The notes: generated by a model from the letters alone, not told the origin. A stretch of DNA of 64,000 nt from Streptomyces sp. Ru62 (GCF_002920615.1 NZ_PQSU01000002.1:420963-484962); one strand, 5' to 3'; positions 26,093-35,261 are shown, counted from the first letter of the stretch. Numbers and translations are program-made.

Positions 26093-27292
26093 TTAAATAC
26101 CCTCAGGTGACGCGCCCAGCGGATCCCGGAACAACGCGTCCAGTACGACGGATCCGCCCGCCACCGCCAGCACGGAATCCGGGAAACTCGTCGGGAGGAC
26201 AGCGGCGGAGCGCGCCGGACCGACCGCGTCCCGGAAGGCGTCGAGGCAGCCCTCGACATGGATGACCCCGATCTCGGTGACGACGACCGTCTCCGGGTTC
26301 AGCACGTCCAGCAGCAGTCCTGCCGCCCGCCCGGTCGTACGCGCCCGCTCCACCAGCAGCCGCCGGGCCACCGGGTCCCCGCCCGCCGCCGCGGCCACCA
26401 CTCGCATCGGGTTGGCCGAGTCGGCCACCCCGGCCGCCCGCGCCCGCCGGCACAACGTCCGCTCGCTCAGCTCCACCTGGAGGCAGCCGGTACGGCCGCA
26501 CGCGCACGGCTCGGTGCCGCCCGGCACCGGCAGATGGGCGATCGCGCCGGCCGCGGACCGGGGGCCGTAGTGCACCCCGTCATGGGTGGCGAAGGCGGCG
26601 TCCACCACGTTGCCGACGAACAGGTGCAGCACGCTCCGGCTGCCCCGGGCCCGCCCGAACAGCCGCTCCCCGTGCACCAGCGCCCGCGCGTGCCCGTCCA
26701 CCTGGACCGGCAGGCCGGTGCTGGCGCCGAGCAGCTCCCGCACCGGGACGTCCCGCCAGCCCAGCAGCTCGTGCTCGACCACGATGCCCGTCTCCCGGTC
26801 CACCCAGCCGCCCACCGCCACCCCGACCCCCAGCGGGCGCCGGCCCGGCACCCCGGCGAGCAGCCCCGCGAGGCCCTCGGCGGCCCGCGCCACCACCCAG
26901 GCCGGATCGGTCCGTTCGTGCCGCAACTCCCGCCGGGCCACCACCCGGCCCCGCAGGTCCAGCAGCGCCACCGTGGTGTACGGCACGGCCACGTGCACCC
27001 CGGCGACCAGGAAACGGGTGTCGTCCAGGTCGACGGGCACGTGCGGCCGGCCGACCCCGTTCGAGCGGCGGGGCGCGGCCGACTCCCGGATGAGGCCCCG
27101 CTCGGCCAGCCGGGCGCAGTGCTCGGTCACCGACGCGGGGGAGAGCCCGGTCAGCCGGGCGATGGTGCTGCGCGCCACCGGGCCGTGCTCCAGCACGGAG
27201 CGCAGCACGACGCTGGCGCTGGTGCGCCGCCGGTCGCTGTCGGCGGCACGCGGCACGGGCGAGGGCAGGGTGGGAACGGCGGTACGGGGCAT
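26093..27292 (-). CDS. ROK-family transcriptional regulator with degenerate sugar site
   Basis: This 399-residue protein has an N-terminal winged helix (residues about 20-80: SVVLRSVLEHGPVARSTIAR, LTGLSPASVTEHCARL) and a ROK fold. The zinc motif CACGRTGCLQ is kept. The kinase-type features are altered: the usual N-D before the ATP/sugar site reads VDGHA, the glycine-rich GTGIGAG loop reads GNVVDAA, and the usual E-x-G-H reads AIAHLPV. So it is a regulator, not a kinase, and its ligand may not be a sugar. It lies directly upstream of the sulfur operon on the same strand, suggesting local control. ATG at 27292 follows a GAGGAC site inside the palindrome GAGGACGGTCCTC. Confidence 0.85.
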   Translation of the reverse strand: MPRTAVPTLPSPVPRAADSDRRRTSASVVLRSVLEHGPVARSTIARLTGLSPASVTEHCARLAERGLIRESAAPRRSNGVGRPHVPVDLDDTRFLVAGVHVAVPYTTVALLDLRGRVVARRELRHERTDPAWVVARAAEGLAGLLAGVPGRRPLGVGVAVGGWVDRETGIVVEHELLGWRDVPVRELLGASTGLPVQVDGHARALVHGERLFGRARGSRSVLHLFVGNVVDAAFATHDGVHYGPRSAAGAIAHLPVPGGTEPCACGRTGCLQVELSERTLCRRARAAGVADSANPMRVVAAAAGGDPVARRLLVERARTTGRAAGLLLDVLNPETVVVTEIGVIHVEGCLDAFRDAVGPARSAAVLPTSFPDSVLAVAGGSVVLDALFRDPLGASPEGI

Positions 27293-27368
27293 GGAGGACC
27301 GTCCTCGGGAGCGGGGCCGACACGTCTCGGAGGCTCGGAGGGGGTGAGGCGTGCCGGACGGCCCGCCT

Positions 27369-27455
27369 CTATCCCGGACGGCGACAGGTGGCCGTGCCCT
27401 GGCGTCGCAGATCGACATACCGACGCGAGGTGAGACAGCGGGCCTGGGCAACCAT
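27369..27455 (-). CDS. Putative 28-residue leader peptide upstream of the ROK regulator
   Basis: This short frame begins MVAQARCLTSRRYVDLRRQ and ends ATCRRPG, followed by TAG. The RR-x-V-D-L-x-R core followed by a Cys-Arg near the end matches, from memory, small proteins annotated as putative leader peptide next to Streptomyces sulfur-transport operons. There is no ribosome-binding site. A TACCCT -10 element (27462-27467) lies exactly six bases before the ATG, so the transcript probably begins at the start codon and is leaderless. It sits 76 bases before the ROK start and may govern ROK plus the sulfur operon. Confidence 0.65.
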   Translation of the reverse strand: MVAQARCLTSRRYVDLRRQGTATCRRPG

Positions 27456-27727
27456 GGCTGAAGGGTAGGGCAGGGGGAACGGATCCGACAGACGACCAGG
27501 GTTCGTTTGGTGAGACCGCACAGTTCCGTCCGCACCGGCTTCACGTGAGCGAAACGTCCCTGCCTCAGTGATCAGGGTCACGCCTCGACCGGTGTATCCG
27601 GCACTCTTTGTCCGGAGCCCACGAAGCTCTCGTTCCGTCCTTTGTCGGGCGCTGACGGTGATCGGCCGCAGCCGGCTCGGATAGCGTCACCCTGTCCCAG
27701 CATGTCCCCGTCACCCGCGGAGTCCCC
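27456..27727. promoter_or_regulatory. Divergent promoter region between the leader peptide and bioY
   Basis: On the minus strand TACCCT at 27462-27467 is a likely -10 for the leader peptide; a -35 is poor (CTGTCG-like, about 19 bases upstream). On the plus strand I could not fix a convincing bioY promoter, and no BirA-type or biotin riboswitch signal is visible. Nothing else coding is seen. Confidence 0.45.
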
Positions 27728-28309
27728 ATGAGCACCGCCACCGCCGCCGCCCGCCCCGGCGCCGTCCTCGCCGACCTGCTGCCCGCGTCCCGCGTCCGTG
27801 ACGTCGCCCTCGTCGTCGGCGGCGCGGTGCTCACCGGTCTCGCGGCCCAGCTCTCCGTGCCGGTGCCCGGCTCCCCGGTGCCGGTGACCGGCCAGACCTT
27901 CGCCGCGCTGCTCGTCGGCACCACGCTCGGCGCCCGCCGCGGCTTCCTCTCCCTCGCGCTGTACGCGGTGGCCGGTGTGGCGGGCGTGCCGTGGTTCGCG
28001 CAGGGCGCCTCCGGCGCGGGCATGGTCTCCTTCGGCTACGTCCTCGGCATGCTGCTCGCCTCCGCCCTCGTCGGCGCCCTGGCCCGCCGCGGTGCCGACC
28101 GCTCCCCGCTGCGCATGGCCGGCACGATGATCCTCGGCGAGGCCGTCGTCTACGCGGTCGGCGTCCCCTACCTCGCCCTGGCCGCCCACCTGTCCGCGTC
28201 CCAGGCCGTCGCGGCCGGCCTCACCCCGTTCCTGATCGGTGACGCCCTCAAGGCCGCCCTGGCGATGGGCGCGCTGCCCACCGCCTGGAAGCTGGTCAAC
28301 AAGCGCTGA
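27728..28309 (+). CDS. bioY: Biotin transporter BioY (ECF S component)
   Basis: This 193-residue membrane protein has six helices. Family blocks are AQLSVPVPGSPVPVTGQTFA, the loop GTTLGARRGFLSLALYAVAG and SFGYVLGMLLASALVG. BioY binds biotin and usually works with an energy-coupling module (BioM/BioN or shared EcfAT). None is adjacent here, so it works alone or with a distant module. ATG at 27728 follows GGAG. Its last 14 bases overlap the 3' end of the convergent FAD oxidoreductase gene. Confidence 0.94.
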   Translation: MSTATAAARPGAVLADLLPASRVRDVALVVGGAVLTGLAAQLSVPVPGSPVPVTGQTFAALLVGTTLGARRGFLSLALYAVAGVAGVPWFAQGASGAGMVSFGYVLGMLLASALVGALARRGADRSPLRMAGTMILGEAVVYAVGVPYLALAAHLSASQAVAAGLTPFLIGDALKAALAMGALPTAWKLVNKR

Positions 28310-29624
28310 CGCCGTAGTTCCTGCGGAAGAGGTTCGCCGGGTCGTAGGTCTCCTTCACCCGGGCGAGCCTCTTTCGCGTTTCGGCGTCGTACAGCCCCGC
28401 GCCCCGGTCGCCCGCGCCGAAGGCGAAGTTGAGCGACCGGCCGAGCGTGTCCTCGGCCAGCAGCGCGAACACCGGGTCCAGCACGGCCCGCGCCCGCTCC
28501 CTGTCCCCGGCCGTCAGCACCCGCACCAGGAACCGCCCCTCCCGGTACGGCACCGCGTTCGGCGCCGGCCGCGCTAGCGCCCCGCCCAGGTGGTTGACCT
28601 GCACCACACACATCAGGTCCGCCGCCGGCCCGGTCCGCCGCAGCAGCTCACCGGCCCGTTCGACGTCCAGCTCCCGCAGCACCGCGCTGTCGCCGTGGTA
28701 GGCGTGCGGGAAGTCCGGGTCGCTGTGGATGGTGTGGCTCTCGGCGTACGGCATCTCGCGCAGCGAGTCCGACAGCACCGGGCCGATCTCCCGCAGCGGG
28801 GCGACGATGTCCGGGCCGCCGGGTCCCGTGTGGGCGACCCGGACCGAGATGACGTACGTGCCGCGCAGATGCGGCGGCAGCGCGGGCACGTCCGGGTACG
28901 GTACGGCCGCGAAGGACGAGGTCAGCCCGTCCGGCACCGTCCGCGTCCAGGCTTCGTACGCCCGCAGCGCGGCCGCCGGGTCCACCGTCCGCCCGTCGAA
29001 GGCGAGCGAGCCGCCGTACAGCGTCCGCACCGGGACGAGCCCGATCTCCAGCTCGGTGACGACGCCCAGGTTCTGCCCGGCGCCGAGCAGCGCCCAGTAC
29101 AGGTCGGGGTCGGAGTCCGGGGTGACCCGGCGGAGCGTGCCGTCGGCGGTGACGAGCTCCAGCCACCGCACGTGGTCGGCCGCGTACCCGAACTCCCGGG
29201 CCAGGATGCCGAGCCCGCCGCCCAGGGTGTACGACACCGCGCCCACGCCCGGCGCCGAGCCGTTGAGCGGCGCCAGCCCGTACGGCTCGGCCGCCCGGAC
29301 CACCTGGCCCCAGCGCACCCCGGCCCCCACCCGGACCGTACGCGCCCCGGGGTCGACGGTGATCCCGTCCATCCGTTTCGTCGTCACCAGCAGCCCGCCC
29401 TCGTAGCCGCCGGGCAGCCCGTGTCCGGTGGCCTGCACGCCCACGGGCAGGCCGCGCCCGGCGGCGTACCGTACGGCGGCCACCACGTCCTGCGCGGTAC
29501 GGGCGGGCGCGATCACCCCGGGCCGCTGGACGAAGCCGAGCTGGAAGGCGGCGAGCTCGTCGTCGTAGCCGACGTCGCCGGGGCGGAGGAGGGTCAGGCC
29601 GGTGCGCTGGTCCGTGTGCGTCAT
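28296..29624 (-). CDS. FAD-binding oxidoreductase (PCMH/BBE, berberine-bridge-enzyme type)
   Basis: This 442-residue flavoenzyme has an N-terminal FAD-binding PCMH domain (GVIAPARTAQDVVAAVRYA, QATGHGLPGG, RTVRVGAGVRW) with a His that could hold FAD covalently. The GxGxxG-like loop is YTLGGGLGILAREFG. The C-terminal BBE motif is RVKETYDPANLFRRNYGV. Substrates in this family range from sugars to natural-product intermediates; none can be assigned. ATG at 29624 is chosen. ATG at 29636 lies inside a 19-bp inverted repeat and neither has a good ribosome-binding site. The 3' end overlaps bioY by 14 bases. Confidence 0.9.
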   Translation of the reverse strand: MTHTDQRTGLTLLRPGDVGYDDELAAFQLGFVQRPGVIAPARTAQDVVAAVRYAAGRGLPVGVQATGHGLPGGYEGGLLVTTKRMDGITVDPGARTVRVGAGVRWGQVVRAAEPYGLAPLNGSAPGVGAVSYTLGGGLGILAREFGYAADHVRWLELVTADGTLRRVTPDSDPDLYWALLGAGQNLGVVTELEIGLVPVRTLYGGSLAFDGRTVDPAAALRAYEAWTRTVPDGLTSSFAAVPYPDVPALPPHLRGTYVISVRVAHTGPGGPDIVAPLREIGPVLSDSLREMPYAESHTIHSDPDFPHAYHGDSAVLRELDVERAGELLRRTGPAADLMCVVQVNHLGGALARPAPNAVPYREGRFLVRVLTAGDRERARAVLDPVFALLAEDTLGRSLNFAFGAGDRGAGLYDAETRKRLARVKETYDPANLFRRNYGVSAC

Positions 29625-29633
29625 GGAACGCAG

Positions 29634-29678
29634 CATGGCCGCATAACCTGACAGCTTCCGTCAGGTTATGCGGCCATG
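29634..29678. promoter_or_regulatory. 19-bp perfect inverted repeat, operator or terminator
   Basis: CATGGCCGCATAACCTGAC and its exact complement flank the 7-base spacer AGCTTCC. It lies between the permease stop (29702) and the FAD oxidoreductase start (29624) on the same strand. It could terminate the permease transcript, or its ATAACCTGAC half-sites could bind a dimeric repressor controlling the oxidoreductase. Confidence 0.75.
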
Positions 29679-29701
29679 GCGTACGGCCGTGCCGGGCCGG
29701 A

Positions 29702-31120
29702 TCAGCCGACGGACACCTTGTCGGCCGGGGCCTCGGCGGCGGGGGCCGGGCGGCCGGCCCGGATCCGCTCCTTCACCACGGCGATCACCAGCACGATCGC
29801 CGCGACCAGCAGCGACAGCAGCACGGTCTCGCGGCCGTCGTGCTCGGTGTCGGTCAGCATGTAGCCGAGGACGAACACGATCAGCGCGGCCGTCGCCCAG
29901 GTCAGGTACGGGTACAGCCACATCCGCACGACGAGCTTCTCCGGCGCCTCGCGCTGGATGATCTTCCGCATCCGCAGCTGCGAGAAGCAGATGACCAGCC
30001 ACACGAACAGGGCCACCGCGCCGGAGGAGTTGACGAGGAAGAGGAAGATCTTGTCCGGGGACAGGTAGTTGAAGAAGACGGCGACGAAGCCGAACACCAC
30101 CGACGCGAGGATCGCCGTCATCGGCACACCCCGGCCGTTGACCCGCGCGAACGCCTTCGGCGCGTCGCCCCGCTGGCCGAGCGAGAAGGCCATGCGGGAG
30201 GCCGTGTAGAGGCCGGAGTTCAGACAGGACAGCACCGAGGTCAGCACGATGAAGTTCATGATCTGACCGGCGTGCGCGATGCCCAGCGAGTTCAGCGCGG
30301 CGACGTAGGAACCGTCCTTCGCGATGGACGCGTCGTCCCACGGCAGCAGCGAGACCACGACCAGGATCGAGCCCAGGTAGAAGACGCCGATCCGCCAGAT
30401 GATGCTGTTGGTGGACTTGGTGACCGCGCGCTGCGGGTCCTCGGACTCGCCGGCCGCCAGCGTGGCGATCTCGCTGCCCATGAAGGAGAAGACGACCAGC
30501 AGCACACCGGTGAGGATCGATCCCGGACCGTGCGGCAGGAATCCGCCGTGCGAGGTCAGGTTGCCGAAGCTCGCCTGGTCGGCGTGCACACCCGGCAGGA
30601 CGCCGAAGATGGCCAGCAGGCCGACGACGATGAACGCGCCGATCGCCACGACCTTGATCCCGGCGAACCAGAACTCGAACTCGCCGTAGGAGCCGACGGA
30701 GACCAGGTTGGTCGCGGTCAGCACGGTCATCACGATGAGGGCCCAGCCCCACTGCGGGACGGCCGGGACCCAGCCTTCGAGGATCTGGGCACCGGCGGTC
30801 GCCTCGACGGCGAGCACGACGACCCAGAAGAACCAGTAGAGCCAGCCGATGGAGAACCCGGCCCAGCGGCCCAGCGCGCGGTCGGCGTGCGCCGAGAACG
30901 AGCCGGAGGTCGGATTGGCGGCGGACATCTCGCCGAGCATGCGCATCACGAGGACGACGAGGGTGCCGACGAGGGCGTAGGACAGGAGGATGCCGGGTCC
31001 CGCGGTGGCGATACCGGCTTTGGAACCGACGAAGAGGCCGGCTCCGATGACGCCACCGATCGCGATCATCGAAAGGTGGCGGTTTTTCAGTCCTGCTTGG
31101 AGGCCCGAACCAGGGGTCAT
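29702..31120 (-). CDS. APC-family amino-acid permease (second paralogue)
   Basis: This 472-residue transporter of about 12 helices parallels the permease at 19549. It has [20 protein letters not shown] in helix 1, [20 protein letters not shown] and the end block [20 protein letters not shown]. The shared blocks place both in the GABA/proline/aromatic permease group; substrate is not readable. ATG at 31120 follows AAAGGAAA. The upstream 214 bases, shared with divergent rpiB, contain an inverted repeat at 31204-31240. The oxidoreductase lies downstream on the same strand after a strong inverted repeat. Confidence 0.92.
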   Translation of the reverse strand: MTPGSGLQAGLKNRHLSMIAIGGVIGAGLFVGSKAGIATAGPGILLSYALVGTLVVLVMRMLGEMSAANPTSGSFSAHADRALGRWAGFSIGWLYWFFWVVVLAVEATAGAQILEGWVPAVPQWGWALIVMTVLTATNLVSVGSYGEFEFWFAGIKVVAIGAFIVVGLLAIFGVLPGVHADQASFGNLTSHGGFLPHGPGSILTGVLLVVFSFMGSEIATLAAGESEDPQRAVTKSTNSIIWRIGVFYLGSILVVVSLLPWDDASIAKDGSYVAALNSLGIAHAGQIMNFIVLTSVLSCLNSGLYTASRMAFSLGQRGDAPKAFARVNGRGVPMTAILASVVFGFVAVFFNYLSPDKIFLFLVNSSGAVALFVWLVICFSQLRMRKIIQREAPEKLVVRMWLYPYLTWATAALIVFVLGYMLTDTEHDGRETVLLSLLVAAIVLVIAVVKERIRAGRPAPAAEAPADKVSVG

Positions 31121-31203
31121 GGACGGATTTCCTTTGCGCCAGGTAGTGCTGCCCGTACGAGCGGTGTACGAGTCGGTCCAGTGAATCCGAGGTGAACGAA
31201 TTC

Positions 31204-31240
31204 GGGAACCTCTGAATCCGTATCGTTACTTGAGGTTCCC
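31204..31240. repeat. Inverted repeat in the permease/rpiB divergent region
   Basis: GGGAACCTC (31204-31212) and GAGGTTCCC (31232-31240) are exact complements separated by 19 bases. It lies about 85-120 bases upstream of the permease start and 95 bases before rpiB, so it could be an operator for either gene. Confidence 0.5.
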
Positions 31241-31334
31241 TTGAGGATCTATGGCCTGTCTCACAATTTCCGCCCCGGGTGTCCGCCGACACCCTGGGGC
31301 TGCTGCCCCGATACGGGCGTGTCACACTCGTGGC

Positions 31335-31823
<489 letters not shown>

Positions 31824-31855
31824 GCCCCCCAGGGGGCGGGAAGGAACGGGGACCC

Positions 31856-32665
31856 GTGCCAGAGGGGCACACGATCCACCGGCTGGCCCAGGACTACGCC
31901 GAGCGCTTCTCGGGACGGGCCGTCCGCGTCACCAGCCCCCAGGGCAAGTTCTCCGACGCCGCCGCCCTGCTGGACGGCACCGAGCTCACCGCCACGGAAG
32001 CCCACGGCAAGCACCTCTTCCTGGGCTTCCGGGACGGCGACTGGGTCCACATCCACCTCGGCCTCTTCGGCAAGGTCGGCTTCGGGGACGCCCCGGCGCC
32101 CCCGCCGGCCGACACCGTCCGGCTCCGGCTCGCAGACGACACGTCGTACGTCGATCTGCGCGGCCCCACCACCTGCGCCCTGATCACGGACGCCGAGAAG
32201 CGGGCGGTCCACGACCGGCTCGGCCCCGACCCGCTGCGCGCGGACGCCGACCCGGGCACGGCCTACCGCAGGATCTCCCGCAGCCGTACGACGATCGCCG
32301 CCCTGCTCATGGACCAGAAGATCGTGGCCGGCGTCGGCAACGTGTACCGCGCCGAGGTGCTGTTCCGGCACGGCATCGACCCCTACCGCGCGGGCCGGGA
32401 CATCACACCGGCCGAGTGGGACGCGGTCTGGGCCGACCTGGTCGCGCTGATGCGGGAGGGCGTCCGGAACAACCGGATCGACACCGTCCGCCCGGAGCAC
32501 ACCCCGGAGGCCATGGGCCGCCCGCCCCGCGTCGACGACCACGGCGGCGAGGTGTACGTCTACCGCCGGGCGAACCTGTCCTGCCACGTCTGCGGCGACG
32601 GCATCCGCACCGCGGACCTCGCCGCCCGCAACCTCTTCTGGTGCCCGACCTGCCAGAAACGCTGA
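31856..32665 (+). CDS. Fpg/Nei-family DNA glycosylase-AP lyase (Nei2-like)
   Basis: This 269-residue base-excision repair enzyme begins PEGHTIHRLA after the initiator, so Pro is the catalytic nucleophile and Glu the proton donor, typical of Nei-type rather than PELPE Fpg enzymes. The helix-two-turn-helix contains MDQKIVAGVGNVYRAEVLF. The C-terminal zinc finger is intact: CHVCGDG then CPTC, with 16 residues between pairs. It removes oxidised pyrimidines or purines, specificity unproven. GTG at 31856 follows AAGGAACGGGG. It lies just downstream of rpiB and is probably cotranscribed. Confidence 0.93.
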   Translation: MPEGHTIHRLAQDYAERFSGRAVRVTSPQGKFSDAAALLDGTELTATEAHGKHLFLGFRDGDWVHIHLGLFGKVGFGDAPAPPPADTVRLRLADDTSYVDLRGPTTCALITDAEKRAVHDRLGPDPLRADADPGTAYRRISRSRTTIAALLMDQKIVAGVGNVYRAEVLFRHGIDPYRAGRDITPAEWDAVWADLVALMREGVRNNRIDTVRPEHTPEAMGRPPRVDDHGGEVYVYRRANLSCHVCGDGIRTADLAARNLFWCPTCQKR

Positions 32666-32687
32666 CCGGCCTGCGAGAGACGCCGGC

Positions 32688-33929
32688 CTAGAAGCCGTGG
32701 GGCAACCACGGGGCCACCGGTGAGCCGAACGCCACCGACGCCTCCGCCAGCGCCCCCGGCCGCAGCTCCCGCACCCGCCCGGCCGCGGCCAGCGACAGCA
32801 GGGTCACTCCGCCCAGATACGCCGCGCCCAACTCCCGCACCGACAGGGCGAGATCGGCCGCGTCGGCCGTCCGCTCGCAGGACGCGCCCTTCGGGTCGCC
32901 GGTCAGCCGCCAACGCCCCGCGGTCCACGGGCAGAAGGCGTCCTCGACCTCGAACACGACGTCGACGGGCGTCAGATACGTACGGGCCGTGAGGGCCGCT
33001 CCCACGTCCACCAGCCGGACGTACCCGGCGTCCCGCTGCTGCGGCAGGCAGCGGCGGATGTCGGAGACCAGGTACTGCCAGGCGTCGTCGACCGGCCGCG
33101 CCCGCATCTTCAGCGTCGTCATCAGGTCGATGCCGAACAGGAAGCGCCACAGCGCCGCCTCGCTCCCCGGATCCAGCGCGGCCAGGTCCTCCAGGGTCAC
33201 CGTGCCGTCGTGACCGCCCCGCCCCCAGCCCATCTTCGTACGGAAGCGCGCGTAGCCGGTGATCTCACCGTCCCGTTCGGCGACCACGCACTGCAGGGCC
33301 GACGCGCCCTCCCGCTCGTTCTCCGGGTCGAGCAGCGCGGCCCGCTCCCAGCCGGGCTGCCGCGCCAGCATGCCCGGGCGCCGGGGCACCAGGGCCGCGT
33401 ACACCGCCTCGCACTCCGCCAGCACATCGGCGGGCGCGGCGTAGCGCAGGCGCGGTTCATCGGTGCCCTCGGGCACCGCCAGGGTCACCCGGCCGGTGTC
33501 GATCTCGGCGATGAGCTGGGAGGTCGCAGCGCCGTACCCGAAGCGGCCGTAGATCGCGGGCTCGGAGGCGAACAGCGCGGCCAGCGGCTCGCCCTTCTCA
33601 CGCGCGTCGTCCATCAGCCGCCGCATCATCGACGTCAGCACCCCGCGCCGCCGGTGCGTCGCGGCCACGCTGACCATCGTCACGCCCGCGGTGGGCACCA
33701 CCGCCCCGCCCGGCACGGTCATCCGGAAGCTGAAGGCCCCGGACGTGCCGACGAGCGCGTCCCCGTCCCAGGCGGCCAGGGAACGGTCGAACTCGGTGAG
33801 TGACTTGTCCAGTTCCCGTTCCTCTGCGGAGGCCGCTCCACCGCCGAACGCGCGGACCAGATGGTCCCACCACGGGTCGAACTCCTCCGGGCGCAGCGTC
33901 CTCAACTCGGTCCCGCTCTCAGTCCCCAT
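32688..33929 (-). CDS. Eis-like GNAT-family N-acetyltransferase
   Basis: In this 413-residue protein, the N-terminal GNAT domain has the acetyl-CoA loop VAATHRRRGVLTSMMRRL. The second GNAT domain and the C-terminal SCP2-like domain follow, as in mycobacterial Eis. The chain ends in VAPWLPHGF; a C-terminal Phe carboxylate is catalytically used in Eis. Members acetylate amines such as lysine side chains or aminoglycosides. Nothing here fixes the substrate. ATG at 33929 lacks a strong site. It is convergent with the Nei gene (22-base gap) and divergent from the phosphatase at 34089. Confidence 0.9.
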   Translation of the reverse strand: MGTESGTELRTLRPEEFDPWWDHLVRAFGGGAASAEERELDKSLTEFDRSLAAWDGDALVGTSGAFSFRMTVPGGAVVPTAGVTMVSVAATHRRRGVLTSMMRRLMDDAREKGEPLAALFASEPAIYGRFGYGAATSQLIAEIDTGRVTLAVPEGTDEPRLRYAAPADVLAECEAVYAALVPRRPGMLARQPGWERAALLDPENEREGASALQCVVAERDGEITGYARFRTKMGWGRGGHDGTVTLEDLAALDPGSEAALWRFLFGIDLMTTLKMRARPVDDAWQYLVSDIRRCLPQQRDAGYVRLVDVGAALTARTYLTPVDVVFEVEDAFCPWTAGRWRLTGDPKGASCERTADAADLALSVRELGAAYLGGVTLLSLAAAGRVRELRPGALAEASVAFGSPVAPWLPHGF

Positions 33930-34088
33930 GCGCCATGCCTATCAGGGCGAAGGGGGGCGAGCCAGTGATTTTCACCCCGTCCCGGCCCGCCGGAACCCGG
34001 CCGACGGACGGCGAAGTGGAATCCCACAGGGGGACAAGTGGGACCTCCCGTGCCAAGCAGCCGGTCCGCTGGATAGGGTCGCGAACTG

Positions 34089-35261
34089 ATGGCAGCAGGA
34101 CGACAGCGGCGCGCGAAGGCCGAGACGTTCACGGCCCGGTGGAAGATGCAGTGGCACCGGGCCCGCGTCGGGCTGCGCAGAAGCGCCGTGGACTACTTCC
34201 GCGGGGACGGCTCCGACTGGATCGCCTTCGCCGGACTGCTGCTGATGGTCCCGGTCCTCGCGACCATGACCCTTCTCGACTCCGTGTGGTGCTCCCCGGC
34301 CACCCTGGTGCTGCCGATCGTCGCCGGCGGCCTGCTGCTGCGCCCGGCGAGCCTGCTCGGCCTGTACGCGGCGGCGGCCACCGCGCTGATCGTGGAGTCG
34401 GTACAGCTCGGCCCGTACACCGAGGGTCCCTCCCGGGTCACCCCGGGCGTGGTCCTGGTGGTGGCCGCCTGCGGTTTCTTCGGGCTGCTGACCGCGCAGT
34501 TCCGCAGCCGGGTCGGCGTGCCCTGGCGGCGCGGCGGCACCATGCTGTTCGACCTGCGCGAGCGGATCCGGGTGCAGAGCAAGCTGCCGAAGCTGCCGCA
34601 GGGCTGGCACCACGAGATGGCGCTGCGCCCGGCGGGCGGCCAGTCCTTCTCCGGTGACTTCGTCGTCGCCGCCCGCACCAACGGCGGCCGGACGCTGGAG
34701 GCGGTGCTCACCGACGTGTCCGGCAAGGGCATGGACGCGGGCTCGCGCGCCCTGCTGCTGTCCGGCGCGTTCGGCGGCCTGCTGGGCTCCCTCCCGCCGC
34801 ACGCCTTCCTCCCGGCCGCCAACGGCTACCTCCTCCGCCAGGACTGGGACGAGGGCTTCGCCACCTCCATCCACCTGGTCCTGGACCTCGACTCCGGGGA
34901 CTACGAGCTGTACTCCGCCGGGCACCCGCCGGGGCTCCAGCTCAGCGCGGGCAGCGGTCGCTGGGAGGAGAAGGCCGCCGAGGGGCCGCTGCTCGGCGTG
35001 TACGACGGCGCCCAGTTCGACCCCGTGAAGGGCTCGCTGCGCCCCGGTGACGTGCTGATGCTGTTCACCGACGGACTCGTGGAGACCTCTGACCGGGACA
35101 TCGTGGAGGGCATCGACCGGCTCACCGGCGAGGCCGACCGCTATGTGGCCGGCGGCTTCCACGGCGCCGCCTGGCACCTCATCGAGGCGGTCGCCAAGGA
35201 CGTCAACGACGACCGCGCGCTGCTCCTGATCTGCCGCCAGCCGACGGCGAACGGCCGCTGA
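34089..35261 (+). CDS. Membrane-anchored SpoIIE/PP2C-family serine phosphatase
   Basis: This 390-residue protein has an N-terminal membrane part with about four helices (residues about 45-145, from WIAFAGLLLMVPVLATM to VLVVAACGFFGLLTA). The cytosolic PP2C/SpoIIE domain follows. Metal-binding aspartates are in FSGDFVVAARTNGG, VLTDVSGKGMDAG, LFTDGLVETSD and DVNDDRALLLI. Such phosphatases usually dephosphorylate anti-anti-sigma factors; Streptomyces encodes dozens. No PAS, GAF or HATPase domain and no adjacent STAS gene are present, so partner and signal are unknown. ATG at 34089 has no clear ribosome-binding site, and a short transcript leader is possible. Confidence 0.92.
   Translation: MAAGRQRRAKAETFTARWKMQWHRARVGLRRSAVDYFRGDGSDWIAFAGLLLMVPVLATMTLLDSVWCSPATLVLPIVAGGLLLRPASLLGLYAAAATALIVESVQLGPYTEGPSRVTPGVVLVVAACGFFGLLTAQFRSRVGVPWRRGGTMLFDLRERIRVQSKLPKLPQGWHHEMALRPAGGQSFSGDFVVAARTNGGRTLEAVLTDVSGKGMDAGSRALLLSGAFGGLLGSLPPHAFLPAANGYLLRQDWDEGFATSIHLVLDLDSGDYELYSAGHPPGLQLSAGSGRWEEKAAEGPLLGVYDGAQFDPVKGSLRPGDVLMLFTDGLVETSDRDIVEGIDRLTGEADRYVAGGFHGAAWHLIEAVAKDVNDDRALLLICRQPTANGR

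Noticed and set aside
19549..31120. Two similar permeases as ends of a large duplication
   Set aside because: Only the permease genes resemble each other; flanking genes differ, so ancient paralogy is simpler.
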